The notes: a model not told the origin generated them from the letters alone. DNA of 64,000 nt from Paroedura picta (GCF_049243985.1 NC_135371.1:5109501-5173500), one strand, 5' to 3'; numbered from the stretch's first letter, positions 38,901 to 50,681 are shown. Made by a program: numbers and translations.

Positions 38901-39082
38901 TCCCTGAAGGTTGGCCATGGAAGTTCCTTAAGCACAAAAGTGGTAAGGCCGGCTATGAGGTCGTCTCCTCTCCGGAAGAAATTCAAGGGTTCAGGCTCAT
39001 GCCTTGTCCCAGTGAATGGGCATTTGGCACTCTCCACCCTGCAGGCTGGAAGAAGCATCAAGAAAAGGCGAAGCAAGACCAT
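32928..39082 (-). CDS. Vomeronasal type-2 receptor, copy C (type I), six exons, 865 aa
   Basis: The most compact complete V2R of the array. Coding exons: 38877-39082, 37214-37505, 35766-36599, 35296-35523, 34937-35063, 32928-33838; the total is 2598 nt. The true start is the ATG at 39082 ([16 protein letters not shown]); the open frame runs further upstream, but the paralogs support this start. The C-terminal tail differs slightly from the others ([14 protein letters not shown]). One residue before TM1 also differs (KVVTFL where the others have KEVTFL). Intron 2 is only about 0.6 kb because the CR1 found in A and E is absent, so it serves as the empty site. Seven helices, FNEAK and LPKCY are present. 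The protein is intact by eye. Confidence 0.92.
34196..34574. mobile_element. Non-autonomous hAT element in intron 5 of copy C
   Basis: Same family as the element at 63181: CAGTGGTCCCCAACC start and GGTTGGGGACCACTG end. The host duplication is not clear. It abuts a gap relative to A and E, where C lacks the foldback and LTR-like segments. Confidence 0.8.
34592..34830 (+). repeat. tRNA-derived SINE, head missing, intron 5 of copy C
   Basis: Starts at the B-box region (GCCGGGTTCAATTC) and ends ACCAACACTATTACTTC. The head appears removed at the junction with the hAT element. Confidence 0.7.
37630..38257 (-). repeat. tRNA-Ala-headed SINE in intron 1 of copy C, interrupted
   Basis: As in copy A, with the nested element at 37717-38115. 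Confidence 0.75.
37717..38115. mobile_element. Element nested inside a SINE, intron 1 of copy C
   Basis: Counterpart of 13550-13945 in copy A, with tips CCGATTCTGCACGGGG and GTGCGGAATTC. Shared by the type I copies A and C, absent from the type II copies. Confidence 0.55.
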
Positions 39083-39253
39083 TCTTGCCTCTGTGCACCT
39101 TTCCCCCTTCCCAGAGATGGCTGTCTGAGACTGACAGGAGTTGACCCTGGTATGACAACAGCTGCTGTCACTGGAGCCGACCATCTCTGACTTGATCAGA
39201 CAGAAAGGGATCACAAGCCTAACACAACCCCTGAACATACCGGGAGAAAAGTC

Positions 39254-39410
39254 TTTTATGCCCCAGACTTTCCTGCCTCTTGCAAGACATTACATTACCC
39301 TGCTGTTTCTCATGTTTACATTTCTACTTTCAGAGTGAACCTTCGAGAAATCCCTGGAGCTTTGCTGGTCTATAGAATAAATCACCATAATATTGATAAT
39401 TATAAGGGAA
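39254..39410 (-). promoter_or_regulatory. Candidate V2R promoter block upstream of copy C
   Basis: CATAAAAG box at 39254-39260, about 175 bp before the start codon. The ATAATTAT segment lies at about 39383-39407. The spacing differs a little from B and D because of small indels between the box and exon 1. Confidence 0.5.
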
Positions 39411-39768
39411 AGAATCTGCCCTGGCCTGGACTCTGTGTTTGACCACCTGTGCAGAGAGGGAGAAAAGATGTTTCCAAGAAGAGGCAATAGAGTTAGGCCT
39501 AACTTTCAGGGCTCAAAACAACTTTCAGAACAGGTCGCCACGGAAGAAGCTCTGACCAGGGGAATGGGAGGTTGGTTAAGACCCAGGGGGTCTTTTGCTT
39601 TCTCACTGGCTGCCACGACAACTACACCAGGCAACAGTAGAGTCATGTCCCTAGAAACGGAGCTCACCTTGAGTATCCATCAGCCAGAGGAGCTTAGTGC
39701 TGCTGGGGAAAGGAGGGCCCTTTTAGGCACAATGTAGCCAGTTGCCACCTTGAGGAGCAGATGAGGAG

Positions 39769-39834
39769 GATCCAAATTCCAATCAGACTTCAGCACAAAG
39801 TATTTTGTGCTGAAGTCTGATTGGAATTTGGATC
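39769..39834. repeat. Perfect 31-bp inverted repeat with 4-nt loop, upstream of copy C
   Basis: Arms 39769-39799 and 39804-39834 are exact complements (GATCCAAATTCC... and ...GGAATTTGGATC) around GTAT. The left arm lies in a duplicated version of a segment that also occurs at about 39885-39930 (ATCCAAAGTCCCATCAGACT). Confidence 0.9.
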
Positions 39835-40129
39835 TGCCTTATAGCCACAAGGTCCCACCAGGGATGGCCTGTTGTGTTCTTGAGAAGCAGATATGGCACA
39901 TCCAAAGTCCCATCAGACTTAAGCACAGTTTCTTAAAGTCATGATAATCACGCTTTCTTTTCTTCCTAAAATCCACTCAATAGTTTATACATCCAGTCTG
40001 AACATCGTCACACTTCCCATTGAATTCTATATGTTCGCAAGTTTTCTTTAAGAGATTTAACTTGAATAAGAGTTTTCTCAACTTTCTTTCCATCGAGAAA
40101 CTCCTTAAACATCCCTCAGACTCCGAAAA

Positions 40130-40266
40130 ACCCCAGATAAACAGTTTTATCAGTGCTGCGACAAGCCCAAGGTCACCCACCCAGCAGCATGTGGGGGAGT
40201 GCAAAATCATACCCGGTTCACTAGGTTAGAAGTCCGCACTCCTAACCACTACACCAAGCTGACTCG
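40130..40266 (-). repeat. tRNA-derived SINE fragment between copies C and D
   Basis: Minus-strand head half of the common SINE (CTCCTAACCACTACACCAAG on plus), fused to a TTTCTCAACTTTC hAT-like remnant on its left (about 40068-40125). Confidence 0.6.
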
Positions 40267-40707
40267 GAGACAGTCTTGTAGGTACAAGGGCCCACTAGAT
40301 TGCTGCCTGCTCAGTGATTTTGCTGGAGACACCGTAGGTGGGGGAGAAGTCGGGCCTAGAAGGGCCAGCTCTTCCCTATGCGCACAGGCCTGTCCCAGCA
40401 TGGCAGTCGATGGCGCCCACAGCGTAAAGGGGAAGGAGGAAGCTATCCGCATTCCCTTGCAGCGGAGCATCAGAGGCCCTAAACTGAACAAGGCCCAGGA
40501 ATGGGACGGACCGATGGTAACATCACCCATAAGCAGGGATTAGCCCCACTGCCATGTGAGCACCAACGTGGCATATCACCCTGTGGCGGAACCGGCCACC
40601 TGCTTGCCAGATGCCAAGTCTGTGGGCCCTGTTCCAGCCCTCCACCCCTTTCATAGGTGGGGCCTATCTCTTCTGGTCTCTCACTGCCTCCACTCACTGA
40701 CTGCAAT

Positions 40708-40930
40708 CCAGAGTGATCTGGCCAAGACCCGTACAGCCGCATTCTGCAGCAGTTGCAATTTCGGGAAAAGAGACAAAGGTAGGCCAGCATTGAATGAGTT
40801 ACAGAAGTCTAATCTAGAAATGACAGCTGCATGGATCACAGATTCCATAAGTCTCCATGAGCAGACGAAAGTATGTCCCTCACCCAAACAGGGAGGGGGT
40901 GGCATCCTCAGCTGAGGCTTCGAGGTATGG
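40708..40930 (-). mobile_element. Remnant of the same L2/CR1-clade LINE, 3' of copy D
   Basis: Minus frame SRLDFCNSFNAGLPLSL and LQLLQNAAVRVLARSLW. A deletion joins it directly to the unclassified block at 40350. Confidence 0.65.
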
Positions 40931-41540
40931 TGGTCTGACCAAGGACGGCGTTGTTAACTGTTTGTGTCTGATACAATTCATACATGCAAGTGTTTGGTGC
41001 AACTTTCTTTAATAGTCAATCATTTCAAAAATTCTCCAATCGATTGTCCACAAACTTAAACCATAACTTGAATGATCCTTGCCTGGGATACAAAGTCAGA
41101 GGGCTGATTCTCTGTCATTCATTGCTTCATTTTTTTGTTCCTTTGTTGACTCACTTACTCATTCACTCATTCATCCATTCATTACATTAATGTGCCGCCC
41201 TCCCCTGAGGCTCAGGGTGATTCACATAGAATGTAAAAGAACAATACATCAAGTCTTAAAAAAGATGTCCAAAATAAACAAATCAATGAGACAGCAGGAA
41301 ACCTTCCACAAATGTCCCCTCATCCAACACACAAACTCATACAAGACAAGATGTTCTATAATATTGAAAAAGGATACAGGTATACAAATCAACTGGGAAG
41401 CAGGGTGAGCTCACAACTAGTATTATGTGGTCATAGCTATAATGTAAAGAATTAGATGTCATGATTTGTGACTCTCAAGATGGATGTGAAGTCCATTTCA
41501 CAGACAACACTGGTTTAAAGTGAAAAATATCTCCAGAGAA

Positions 41541-44500
41541 TCAATTTCCATCTTGACCTTTCATCCTGAGATGGCCCTTGATATTCAGACAAGACCTCAT
41601 TACAATGATGTAACATTTGGGGAGGAAGATGCAGCCCAGCAGCCCAGCACTGGAGGCCAAGATGGAGAAGACCTGCATAGCGACCATGTATTTCCCCTTG
41701 GTGCTCAGATAGGTGGGCACAAAGGACACCCAAACACTGCAGAAGACCAGCATGCTGAAGGTGATCAGCTTGGCTTCATTGAAGGCCCCAGGAAGCTTCC
41801 TGGCCAGGAAGGCCACTGTGAAGGAGATGGCAGCCAGGAAGCCCATGTAGCCCAAGGCACAATAAAACATAGCCACAGACCCCTCATTGCACTGCAATAT
41901 GATCTGTCCATGCTGGGAGTGCATGTCAAACTCTGGGAAAGGGGGAGAGATGCCCAGCCAAAGAGAACAGAAGCAAATCTGAACAGTGGAACAAGAAAGG
42001 ACAATGGACTTTGCCAGAGTCTTCCCCACCCATTTCCTCATCCTGTTGCCTGGCTGGGTGGCCATGAAGGCCACCACCACAGTGATGGTTTTAGCCAACA
42101 CTGAGGAGACAGCAACTGAGAAGATGGTGAAGAAGGATGTTTGTCGGAGAAGGCAGGTCACCCTCCTTGGCTGACCAATGAATAGAAGGCAGGACAGGAA
42201 GGAAAGCAGGAGTGAGATGAGAAGAATGAAGGTGAGGTCTCGGTTGTTGGCTTTCACAATTGGCGTGTCTATATTTCTCATGAAGATTCTTAGAATCAGA
42301 AGTGTGGCTATGGACAAGAACAGGACCAAAACAATGAAGGTAACCCCCAAAGTCTCCTCATAAGAAAGGAAAGTCACCTCTTTGGGAATGCACCGAGTGT
42401 GGTCTGGGTTGGGATACTGATCTTCAGGGCATTTGGTGCAACGATTTGCATCTGGAAGGAAAAGAAGAAACTTCACTATCATATTTACCTAATTCATATC
42501 CACCACAATGTGGACTCCTCTGCATCCCACAGAGCCAAATTCCATATGGGTGAGAATTGTTTTTTGAAGGTATTTTTATAGTACTGTTTGTTGTCTCATT
42601 GGGCTTTGTTGTTACTGGTGTGGAGTGTCACTAAGAGGACCTGAAAGTTGACCAGTGAGGCGCTCCCCATGTCACTCACCCAATCAGCATCATCAGTTAG
42701 GATGGCCAAAGGAGTTTTGGCTTCAGAAAGACTTTGGTTCAAAAGTCACAGCTGCTGCTGGCAGCCCCCCCTAGTGGGCGGAGAGAAGTCAGGGGCGCTG
42801 GTGGGAAAGCAAGCGGAGCAGGGGCTCAGGCGGCAGCAGCGTCCCTCGGCAAAAGACTACCCCCACCCCGTGCTTCAGTAAAATTGTCAAGCATTGACCG
42901 GTCCCCGGTGATAAAAAGGTTGGGGACCACTGTTCTTGTAGAAACAAATAGCTGAAATTATGCTAAGGAAAAACCATGACTTGGCGATTGAATGAGGAGG
43001 TTCCCTTTCACTTGGAAGAACATGGAATTCTCCCACTAGATCTTAACACCAACCCAGTAAAAGCACAAGTGGCTCAAAATCATCTACCCCTTGAGGGACA
43101 TCAACGGGTTGCAGGATTCAAGGGGTTTGCAGATTATTTGGGGGACACATAACAATGCTTACAGTTGTATTTGCAAAGACCACAGAGAAGTTTGATTTGT
43201 CTGACAGAATTGACCTGTCTGTTCTTAGTATTTTACAATTTACCGATGTATATGCCTTGAGGTCTTAAGGGTGTAATTTACTTTATAAACACAGGCATAC
43301 AATCCTGAACACTAAGTTACCCCACCTTTCAATGCTCACCTGCTTCCCGAAGGGTTAATACATGTGTTTTAGGGCACGCGTAATCGCGATTCGAGTGACA
43401 GCTGCATAGCCAGAAGGATGCCCTTTTTCTTCTCCCACCTGCCTTTTTTTTCACCCACCTTCCTGAGAGGAGATGGTTCCTTCTCCACACAGAGAACAGT
43501 CAAAGCAGCAAATGGGCTTCCCTTCCAGGGCCACCTTCACATATCCAGGGAGGCAGCTTTTGGCACACCTGGAATTAGGTAGCATCTGGAGACAAAGACA
43601 AGGAGTTTTATCTGGGGAAAGGAGAACTGGTTCATTGGGGAAGGGCATTTTTCTAAGATGTACATTCCCCGCACTTGTTGCTAGCCACTTTGATAACTTT
43701 TGTCTAAATTGAAAGGCTCAAAGACTCTCAGGGAGGTTTCATAGATGATACTAAGAAGATTTTTAGACCTTACACAACCAGTCTCCCCACCTGCTTGTAC
43801 CAGGGGGGCCACACAATAGCAGTTTGATCCAGGGTCAGCTTCATCTCCCCCGAGGCCTGTCTTTCGATGCTCCCAACTTTGATGCTCCGGAAGGAAAGGT
43901 TGCGCAAGATTATCATGTTCACAATGTCTAAGTTGGCTTCCAGAGCCCCATTTTCACCCAGATCGATTCCACCCACAGAAGAGTTTTGAAACTGGTAGCG
44001 TCTCAGGAAAGGATGAAGCTAGAATCACAGGGAAAATAACAGTGTTTAGAAGACAGAAGACTATTCTACAAACTTGTTCCAGCTTTGCTTTTTTTCTTAC
44101 TCATCAGTTTGATAAATTTGGAGCTTTATAATAAGCTTTCCACTACATAAGCAACCGGGAGGATGGCTATCTGCAATGGAGTAGATCTTACTATTTAGGA
44201 GGAGCGTCTGAACTGTACGCATAACCGTTCTCCCTTCTTGATGACATATTTTGTTGCATTACATGCTTCCTGTGTGTAATCTTGCTATATGAGAAATACA
44301 ATAAATATGAACAAAAGATGATTAACAGGAGTATGATTATCCCACCTTACAACGAGTGAGGCATGTTAGTCTCAGAAGGAATAAGCAGCCGAAGGCTTCG
44401 TGACAGACTGGGGTCCTAAACATGCATCTCCCCAATCCCAGGTGAACCAACGAACCACTCAACTGTGTTGGCCATCCATGAAATTTTCCACAGCTAGGCT

Positions 44501-47500
44501 TCATCCTCAAATCTAGAGGGACGTCCCTGCCCATTGTGGGGCACAGTTTGTTGGTTAATACAAGGGGCCATTCCGCACAACTTAAATATAGCAAGTCTTA
44601 CCTTTGGTAAACGCTACAAATTCAACGTTCCGCATGACGTTGCACACAATCTGCAACACTCCTGCACCACTCCCGCAAAAAGCGCTTCGTTGTAGCGCTT
44701 TTCGGGGAATTGGGAAAAGTGGATTAACCCTGAAAAAAACGCTACACTTCTGCGCACAAGCTGCAACAAACCAGCAAAAGACATGTGCGTTCTCAATGCA
44801 GCAGTAGAAAAAAGTCCCTCCCATGTACTTGCCCCGAAATTCTGGAGAAGCGATTGCCATTTTCCCCCCTTAAACCTGCAAAAGCAACGAACGAGTCAGG
44901 CTTCACTGCCTAAAGTCCCTCCACAGAAGTCATTTAAAGTAAAACAAAGCTCCCTAAGTTCCCAAGCACAACACATCCCCCTGTTCGGCACTGCCTGTAA
45001 TTTCAGCCGCAAATCACGCCCGTGGGGGGGGGGATTTTTTTTCTACTTGAGCGTGTAAACGATTAATCGCCAGCTCCTACGCCAGCAAAAAGGTCTTTCC
45101 GATGCAACAATTGAATGCATTTTCGTTGGAACGGTTGTGTTTGGTTTTTTAAAAAATAGTTCTTAAAGGGAAAGGAGCTCTTTGTTCTGTTTGATTGATG
45201 GTCAGGGGCGGGAAGAAGCGCAGAAAAAATTTGCTTCCTTTGTTGAGACCGGAAACCTGTGGGGAATGAATGAAACGCAACTGGGACTTCTATATTCCTC
45301 TAAAAATAAAGGTATGCGGAATGACAAAATTCCAGTATGTAATATAGCGTTTCTGCATTCTGTGAACAATTGGCAACATTGGTCCTTGTGCGGAATCGCC
45401 CAAGAAATCCACCACCTAAGATCCTGGAACACCCAATATTTTTTTCCTACTATGCTGTCTATTCTGAAGTCCTCACTATTTGGGAAGAATATTTCAACGG
45501 AACATAAATGAGTTTCTGAAATTATTTACTTTTGAGTTTCCTGCTTGTGAAGTGGGTTAAACTAGATGACGAAGAAAAAGAAGAAGGAGAAGAAGAAGAA
45601 GAAGAAGAGTTGGTTCTTATATGCCGCTTTTTCTACCCGAAGGAATCTCAAATTGTCTTACATTCACCTTCCCTTTTCTCTCCCCACCACAGAAACCCAG
45701 TGAGGTAGGGGAGGCTGAGGGAGCTCTGATATTACTTCTCAGTCAGAACAGCATTATCAGTGCAGTGGTAAGCCCAAGGTCACTGTACTGGTTGCATGTG
45801 GAATCAAACACGGCTCGCCAAATTAGAAGTCCACACTCCTAACCACAACACCAAGCTGGCTCTTCATATAACTTGGTCTGAACGACTGTAATAAAGCTTG
45901 AATCTTTAAAGATGGCTCTCTGGAGATCCTTTCCAACTCCATGATTCCATAATTATCATTATGATTATTTATTTTGTGTACCACCATCCTCATATGAATT
46001 CCGGTTGGTTCACAGTAATGAGATCACATGCACAGTCAAGTACAATAACAGAATAAGAATACAATGAAATATAGAACAAAAGCACAGTGAAATGAATGGA
46101 TGGTGTGGTGGGTAAGAGCACTGGCTCCTAATCTAACAAACCGGGTTTTATTCCCACCCCTCCACATGCAGCCAGCTGGGCATCCTTGAGCCAGTCACAG
46201 CCCTGTTAGAAGCTGTTCTCACAAAGTAGTAACATCAGTGCTCTCACCGCCCCACCTACCTCACCTGGTGTCTGTTGCAGGGAGAGGAAGGGAAGGTGAT
46301 AGTAAGCTGCTTTGAGATTCCTTCTGGGAGAGAAAGGTAAAGGTAAAGGTATCCCCTGTGCAAGCACTGGGTCATGTCTGACCCTTGGGGTGACGCCCTC
46401 CAGCGTTTTCATGGCAGACTCAATACGGGGTGGTTTGCCAGTGCCTTCCCCAGTCATTGCCGTTTACCCCCCAGCAAGCTGGGTACTCATTTCACCGACC
46501 TCGGAAGGATGGAAGGCTGAGTCAACCTTGAGCCGGCTGCTGGGATCGAACTCCCAGCCTCATGGGCAGAGCTTTCAGACTGCATGTCTGCTGCCTTACC
46601 ACCCTGCGCCACAAGAGGCTCTCTCTCTGGGAGAGAAAAGCAAGGTATAAAAAAAAAAACAAAACAAAACCAAGTCTTCTTCATCTTCTCAATGCTTTTG
46701 ATGATTACAAATTCTGCATGTTTTAAAACCTTCAGATTTCTTCAAAAAGTGGATTTTTTAACCTAAGATTCGGGCCCTGTTTTTCCTTTGGCAGATTCTA
46801 GTCGAGCAGCACCTGAAAACCAAGAAGATTTGGGAGGTATCAGCATTTGAGAGTCATAGTTCCTTTGCTCCTATATGTGTAGGATGAGAGATCCTTGAGT
46901 CCTTCTATCGCCCCCGGAATCTTCTACTGCACACTAGCACGGGCGCTGTCTGAAAATATTTTACTTTGGAATGTTGTTATCCTGCTGTCAGATGGTTTTC
47001 CATGCTAGTTACTCCAGCCCAGGCAAAATTAAAATGTGGTAAGGAGGAGGGTTACAATTCAGTTAAAAGGATGAGTAATAGGGGACCCAGGGGGAAACTA
47101 GAGGAGATGTTTTTTCTTAAATTCATCAGCACTGGAATCGTCTATATATGGAGGTGGTGTGCTCCCCCTCACTGCCGGTCTTCAAGCAGTGGCTGGACAG
47201 ATATTTATCCTGGATGATTAAGGCTGATCCTCCATTGATCAGGGGGCTTGGCTATATGGCCTGAATGGCCCCCTCCAACATTAGGATACTATGATTCTAT
47301 GAGCGTGTTCCTTGGGGGAGTGAGATACTGGACATCTTTGAGACAATAATATTGGACTAGATGAGCAATAATCCTGATTGAGGCTTTTGAACTCTGGTGC
47401 TGGAGAATTCTCTTGAGAGTCCCGTGGACTGCAAAGCGAACAAACCGGTCAGTCCTAGAGGAGATCATCCCTGACTGTTCTTTAGAAGGCCAGATCCTGA

Positions 47501-50500
47501 AGATGAAACTCAAATTCTTTGGCCACCTCATGCGGAGGAAGGAGTTCCTAGAGAAAAGCCTAATGCTGGGAGTGATTGAGAGCAAAAGAAGAAGGGGACG
47601 ACGGAGAATGAAGTGGCTGGATGGAGTCACTGAAGCAGTGGGTGTGAAGTTAAATGGACTCCGGGGAATGGTAGAGGACAGGAAGACCTGGAGGATCATT
47701 GTCCATGGGGTCGCGATGGGTCGGACACAACTTCACAACTAACAACAACAATCCTTTCAAAGAGAAACTGCTGATTGGTATTCTTAATTCAAAGGTAATG
47801 GATACCTGCCAAGGCTGGATTCGCTCATGTTCTCCTTTCTGTCCTCGAGCCGTCATTGTCCTCTCAGACCTGGAGGAGTAGGCATCATGTAATGCACGTG
47901 CCACTGCCTGGATGGAGTAGTAAACATTGCAGGCCCTGGGAGGAAGGAGTTCTTTGAGGACCTCCCAGGGCCTGCCTTGCAGCCCCTCTTTCTCCCTGCA
48001 TCTCACATGGCCTCTCCCAGAAAATATGGTCTTTGAGTAGACAGGATCAAAGCTTCTTCCCAGAAACTCCTGCAAAAGGGGGTGACATGCCTGTGAATAG
48101 AGAGACATCCTTCTTTTCTTTGTCTGGGAATCGATGGAGAGAGATCCATGCATAGGGACCTTAAGAAAGGGGCTACACGTCAAGGTGAACAGGTTGTCCA
48201 GCAAAAGGGTTGTGATCCAAATTTTACCTAGTCTGACTAGCATGGCATCTTCAATAAGTGTTATTAAATATTCAAGAAATAATACAGACATAAATGTTCC
48301 GTAGAACACATATACATTGACTTGGTTGTGACTGAAGAATGAACTCAAGCGCTGCGTTCTTTCTGTTGACCAAGTACGGGGTTCAAAGTCCTGAGTGGAC
48401 ATCCTCTCTTCAAAGGCAACGCAGATGCCGCTCCTGAGCATGAGAGATGTCAAGGTGCCCTTGAACTTTTCCCCGCTGTCAGTGTCTGAAGCAAAGAGAC
48501 CAACCCACGTCCATCGAAAATGCAGGAGCAGCCTGACAATTCCCCGGTATTGGACTTCTTCCATTGGAACCATTTGGTAGAAAAAAGGAAACTGAGTTTT
48601 ATCCTTAGAAACGATCAAATCTGAATCATGACTGACCTAGTGGGGAAAAGGACACATTTGGAATTCATCACACAAACAAGTGTCAATCAAAAGCGAACTA
48701 CCTCATATAGCTTGATGATGATCCCAAACAAAACCCTTCAACTCCAAAGATCAGGCTAAACCTTTTCTGAGAGAGATTTCACCCTCTGAGGGGTCCATTT
48801 CAGTGGGTGTGGGGAATTTGACCTGGTTACAGTAGGTGAGCGATAGGGTTGTGAATGTCCTACATTGTGCAGGGGGTTGGACTAGATTACCCAGGAAGAC
48901 CCTTCCAACTCTATGATTCTATGATTCTTAGTAGAGGAGGGATTTTTCCTAATGTGCACTTAGAATGAATCCAAATTACATTGATATGCAAATTTCTTCC
49001 TCGCAAAATATAATTTGTTCCAAAGATGATTGATTAGACTGGCTCTTGCAAAAGACTGTCCCTTTTTGCAGAGAGAGTTTCTTTCGTTTCTCCCTCCTGC
49101 TCCCCATCAACAAAGTCTGATCCAAAATCTTGTAAAATCATCTAGGGAGGGATGCAGATGAACCACCAGAATACCTGAATTTTCTCCCAAATCCCTCTCA
49201 ACTCTCCCGAAAGCTAGTTTTGATCTGTATGAGAAACATTTTGATGGGCACCCATGTGTCTTCAGAGACATTTCCCCGTCTCTGATTCATACCTGAGGAA
49301 TTTTGTAGGTGCTCAAGTGAGTTGAAATGTCAGAGGTGACAGAATAACATGCTTCAAGAACAGCCAAGAGATGATTCTGTCTGCCACATTTGTAGTTTGG
49401 AACAGTCTCCTGGCCAGAGGGTATCAGGTCTATCAAAGCATCATAGCTCAGTCGGGGATGGGCAATGTTCTCGTAGATGGTGTAGCCCAGGGTGATATTT
49501 TTCGGTAAGAGCCCGGGATTCCGGTTGACCTCTTGAATGGCTGCTGAGAAGGCAAGGAGGTGCCATTGCGTCGAAAATTCCCTGCCAAAAAACACATATA
49601 CATGTCACATTGTCTAGGGATGCCATAAACTTGGGCCTTGGTGGGGCCTTTCCTAGTATGGACAGAAGCTGTTCTGAGGGTTTCTAGGGATGATCACACA
49701 AACTGTGTTAATTGGTGACAGCCAAGAAAGGAAATATATATGAGCATGGTTGAAGCTGCCCTTAGTGAAGCCTTTGCTCCATCAACTGTCTACAAAAACT
49801 GTCCATGATCTCAGGCTATAGTCTTTCACGTCATCGACTGCCTGGTCCTTTTTCATGGGACATGCCAGGGATTGAACCTGGGCCCTTCTGCATGCAAAGC
49901 AGAGGCTCCTTCACTAAGCCACAGTCCCTGCCAATCCTGACCCTTGGAGTATGTATTGTGCAGTAGCCTTTGGGGCAGTATCTCAATGCTGGGCTACCTG
50001 TCAGAATGCTGTATCGTATTATAAAACGCAACAAACACAACAAACAACAACAAATATCCGGGCTGCCTCTCCAGTCAAATAATGACTGGCAATCTGACCT
50101 TACCCTTGGAATAATTCTAAGTCCCCCTGATTCCAACAGGAATGGGGCTTTCATTCTCCCTCAACTTATTACATAAGGACAGTCCTCTGCTTCTCTTGTA
50201 GGAACAATGCTTACAATTCCCAATTCTTTGCTGGTTGTTCATTTTGGTGTTCAAAGACTGATGATAATTCGGTGGTGAGCTCACCAAATCCATGACTTTT
50301 TTGCCAGTAGGGTAGGATGTTTTGAGATGCTTTACCCCCAGCCTCTTCTAATAGAAAACAGCTATTAGATGCGGGAGATGGAAGCAAAGTAGCACACTGA
50401 AGTCTGGTACTAAGAAAGAAACCAGAATTCTGGCCCATTACATAAACTGAGAAGGTCTACTGAGGACTCACTTACCACTGATAATTTACAAAGGGAGGCT

Positions 50501-50681
50501 CCCCGAAGGTTGGTGATGGATATTTCAAAGTCACGTAAGTGAGGAGCCCAGCAATGAGGTGGTCTCCTGTCCGGAAGATATTATAGGGCTCATGTTCATC
50601 AGTGGTCCCAGCTAATGGGCATTTGGCACTTCCCACCCTGCAGGCTGGAAGAAGGAGCAGCAGAAGCAGAAGCAAGGCCAT
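41541..50681 (-). CDS. Vomeronasal type-2 receptor, copy D (type II), six exons, 863 aa
   Basis: Complete V2R, closest to copy B. Coding exons: 50476-50681, 49293-49581, 47806-48636, 43791-44018, 43459-43585, 41541-42451. Exons 2 and 3 are each one codon shorter than in the other copies (289 and 831 nt), so the frame is kept. The signal peptide is an unbroken leucine run ([18 protein letters not shown]). Exon 5 uses ATG CTA CCT where the others have AGG ATG CCT; the acceptor is still good. Exon 6 carries its own changes ([23 protein letters not shown] end), including extra cysteines in or near the helices. A Bov-B LINE 3' end sits about 50 bp past the exon 3 donor. The gene appears functional. 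Confidence 0.92.
42751..42932. mobile_element. Truncated hAT element (right half) in intron 5 of copy D
   Basis: Matches the right half of the elements at 34196 and 63181 and ends GGTTGGGGACCACTG. The left terminus is missing. Copy B lacks it at the matching intron position. Confidence 0.75.
44565..45400. mobile_element. Unclassified terminal-inverted-repeat element in intron 3 of copy D
   Basis: Left end GGGCCATTCCGCACAA and right end TTGTGCGGAATCGCC form imperfect inverted tips. CAAG flanks both sides (44561-44564, 45401-45404) and occurs once at the empty site in copy B (near 24110). The 836-bp interior is rich in CGCTACAA-type motifs and holds a small palindrome (AAGCGCTTCGTTGTAGCGCTT). 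No transposase was seen. Confidence 0.65.
45574..45862 (-). repeat. tRNA-derived SINE, minus strand, intron 3 of copy D
   Basis: Counterpart of 24512 in B, with a longer GAA/GAAGAA tail at its plus-strand start. Confidence 0.72.
46085..46695 (+). repeat. tRNA-derived SINE in intron 3 of copy D, split by a second SINE
   Basis: Counterpart of 24955 in B. A minus-strand SINE of another family (46336-46626) sits inside it, flanked by CTGGGAGAGAAA on both sides. Confidence 0.72.
46336..46626 (-). repeat. Sauria-like SINE nested in another SINE, intron 3 of copy D
   Basis: Same family as at 24181 but opposite strand and a different site, so an independent insertion. Starts on plus with the GGTAAAGGTAAAGG tail. 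Target duplication CTGGGAGAGAAA. Confidence 0.8.
47115..47305 (+). repeat. CR1-type 3' end fragment near exon 3 of copy D
   Basis: Counterpart of 7930-8120, ending with ATGATTCTATGAG; the Bov-B fragment follows about 70 bp later. Confidence 0.6.
47376..47749 (+). mobile_element. Bov-B (RTE) LINE 3' end in intron 3 of copy D
   Basis: Encodes the typical C-terminal stretch of the Bov-B/RTE polyprotein ([52 protein letters not shown]) at about 47413-47742, followed by an AACAACAACA tail. A short AATCCT lies on both sides (47370-47375, 47750-47755). Copy B has the empty site near 25895. It is 5'-truncated to under 400 bp. Confidence 0.85.
48835..48935 (+). repeat. CR1-type 3' tip in intron 2 of copy D
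   Basis: GGGGGTTGGACTAGATTACC, ending CTATGATTCTATGATTCT; shared with B. Confidence 0.65.
49731..49932 (-). repeat. tRNA-Ala-headed SINE in intron 1 of copy D, uninterrupted
   Basis: As in copy B, no nested insert. Confidence 0.75.

Larger units (their letters stand above)
39083..41540. other. Intergenic region between copies C and D
   Basis: Promoter block, the 31-bp hairpin, a hAT/SINE remnant, then a shortened version of the unclassified block and LINE remnant seen left of A and B. No gene is supported. Confidence 0.6.

Noticed and set aside
47650-48618. 322-residue minus-strand frame through exon 3 of copy D
   Set aside because: The extra C-terminal part simply reads past the splice donor into the intron and the Bov-B fragment.
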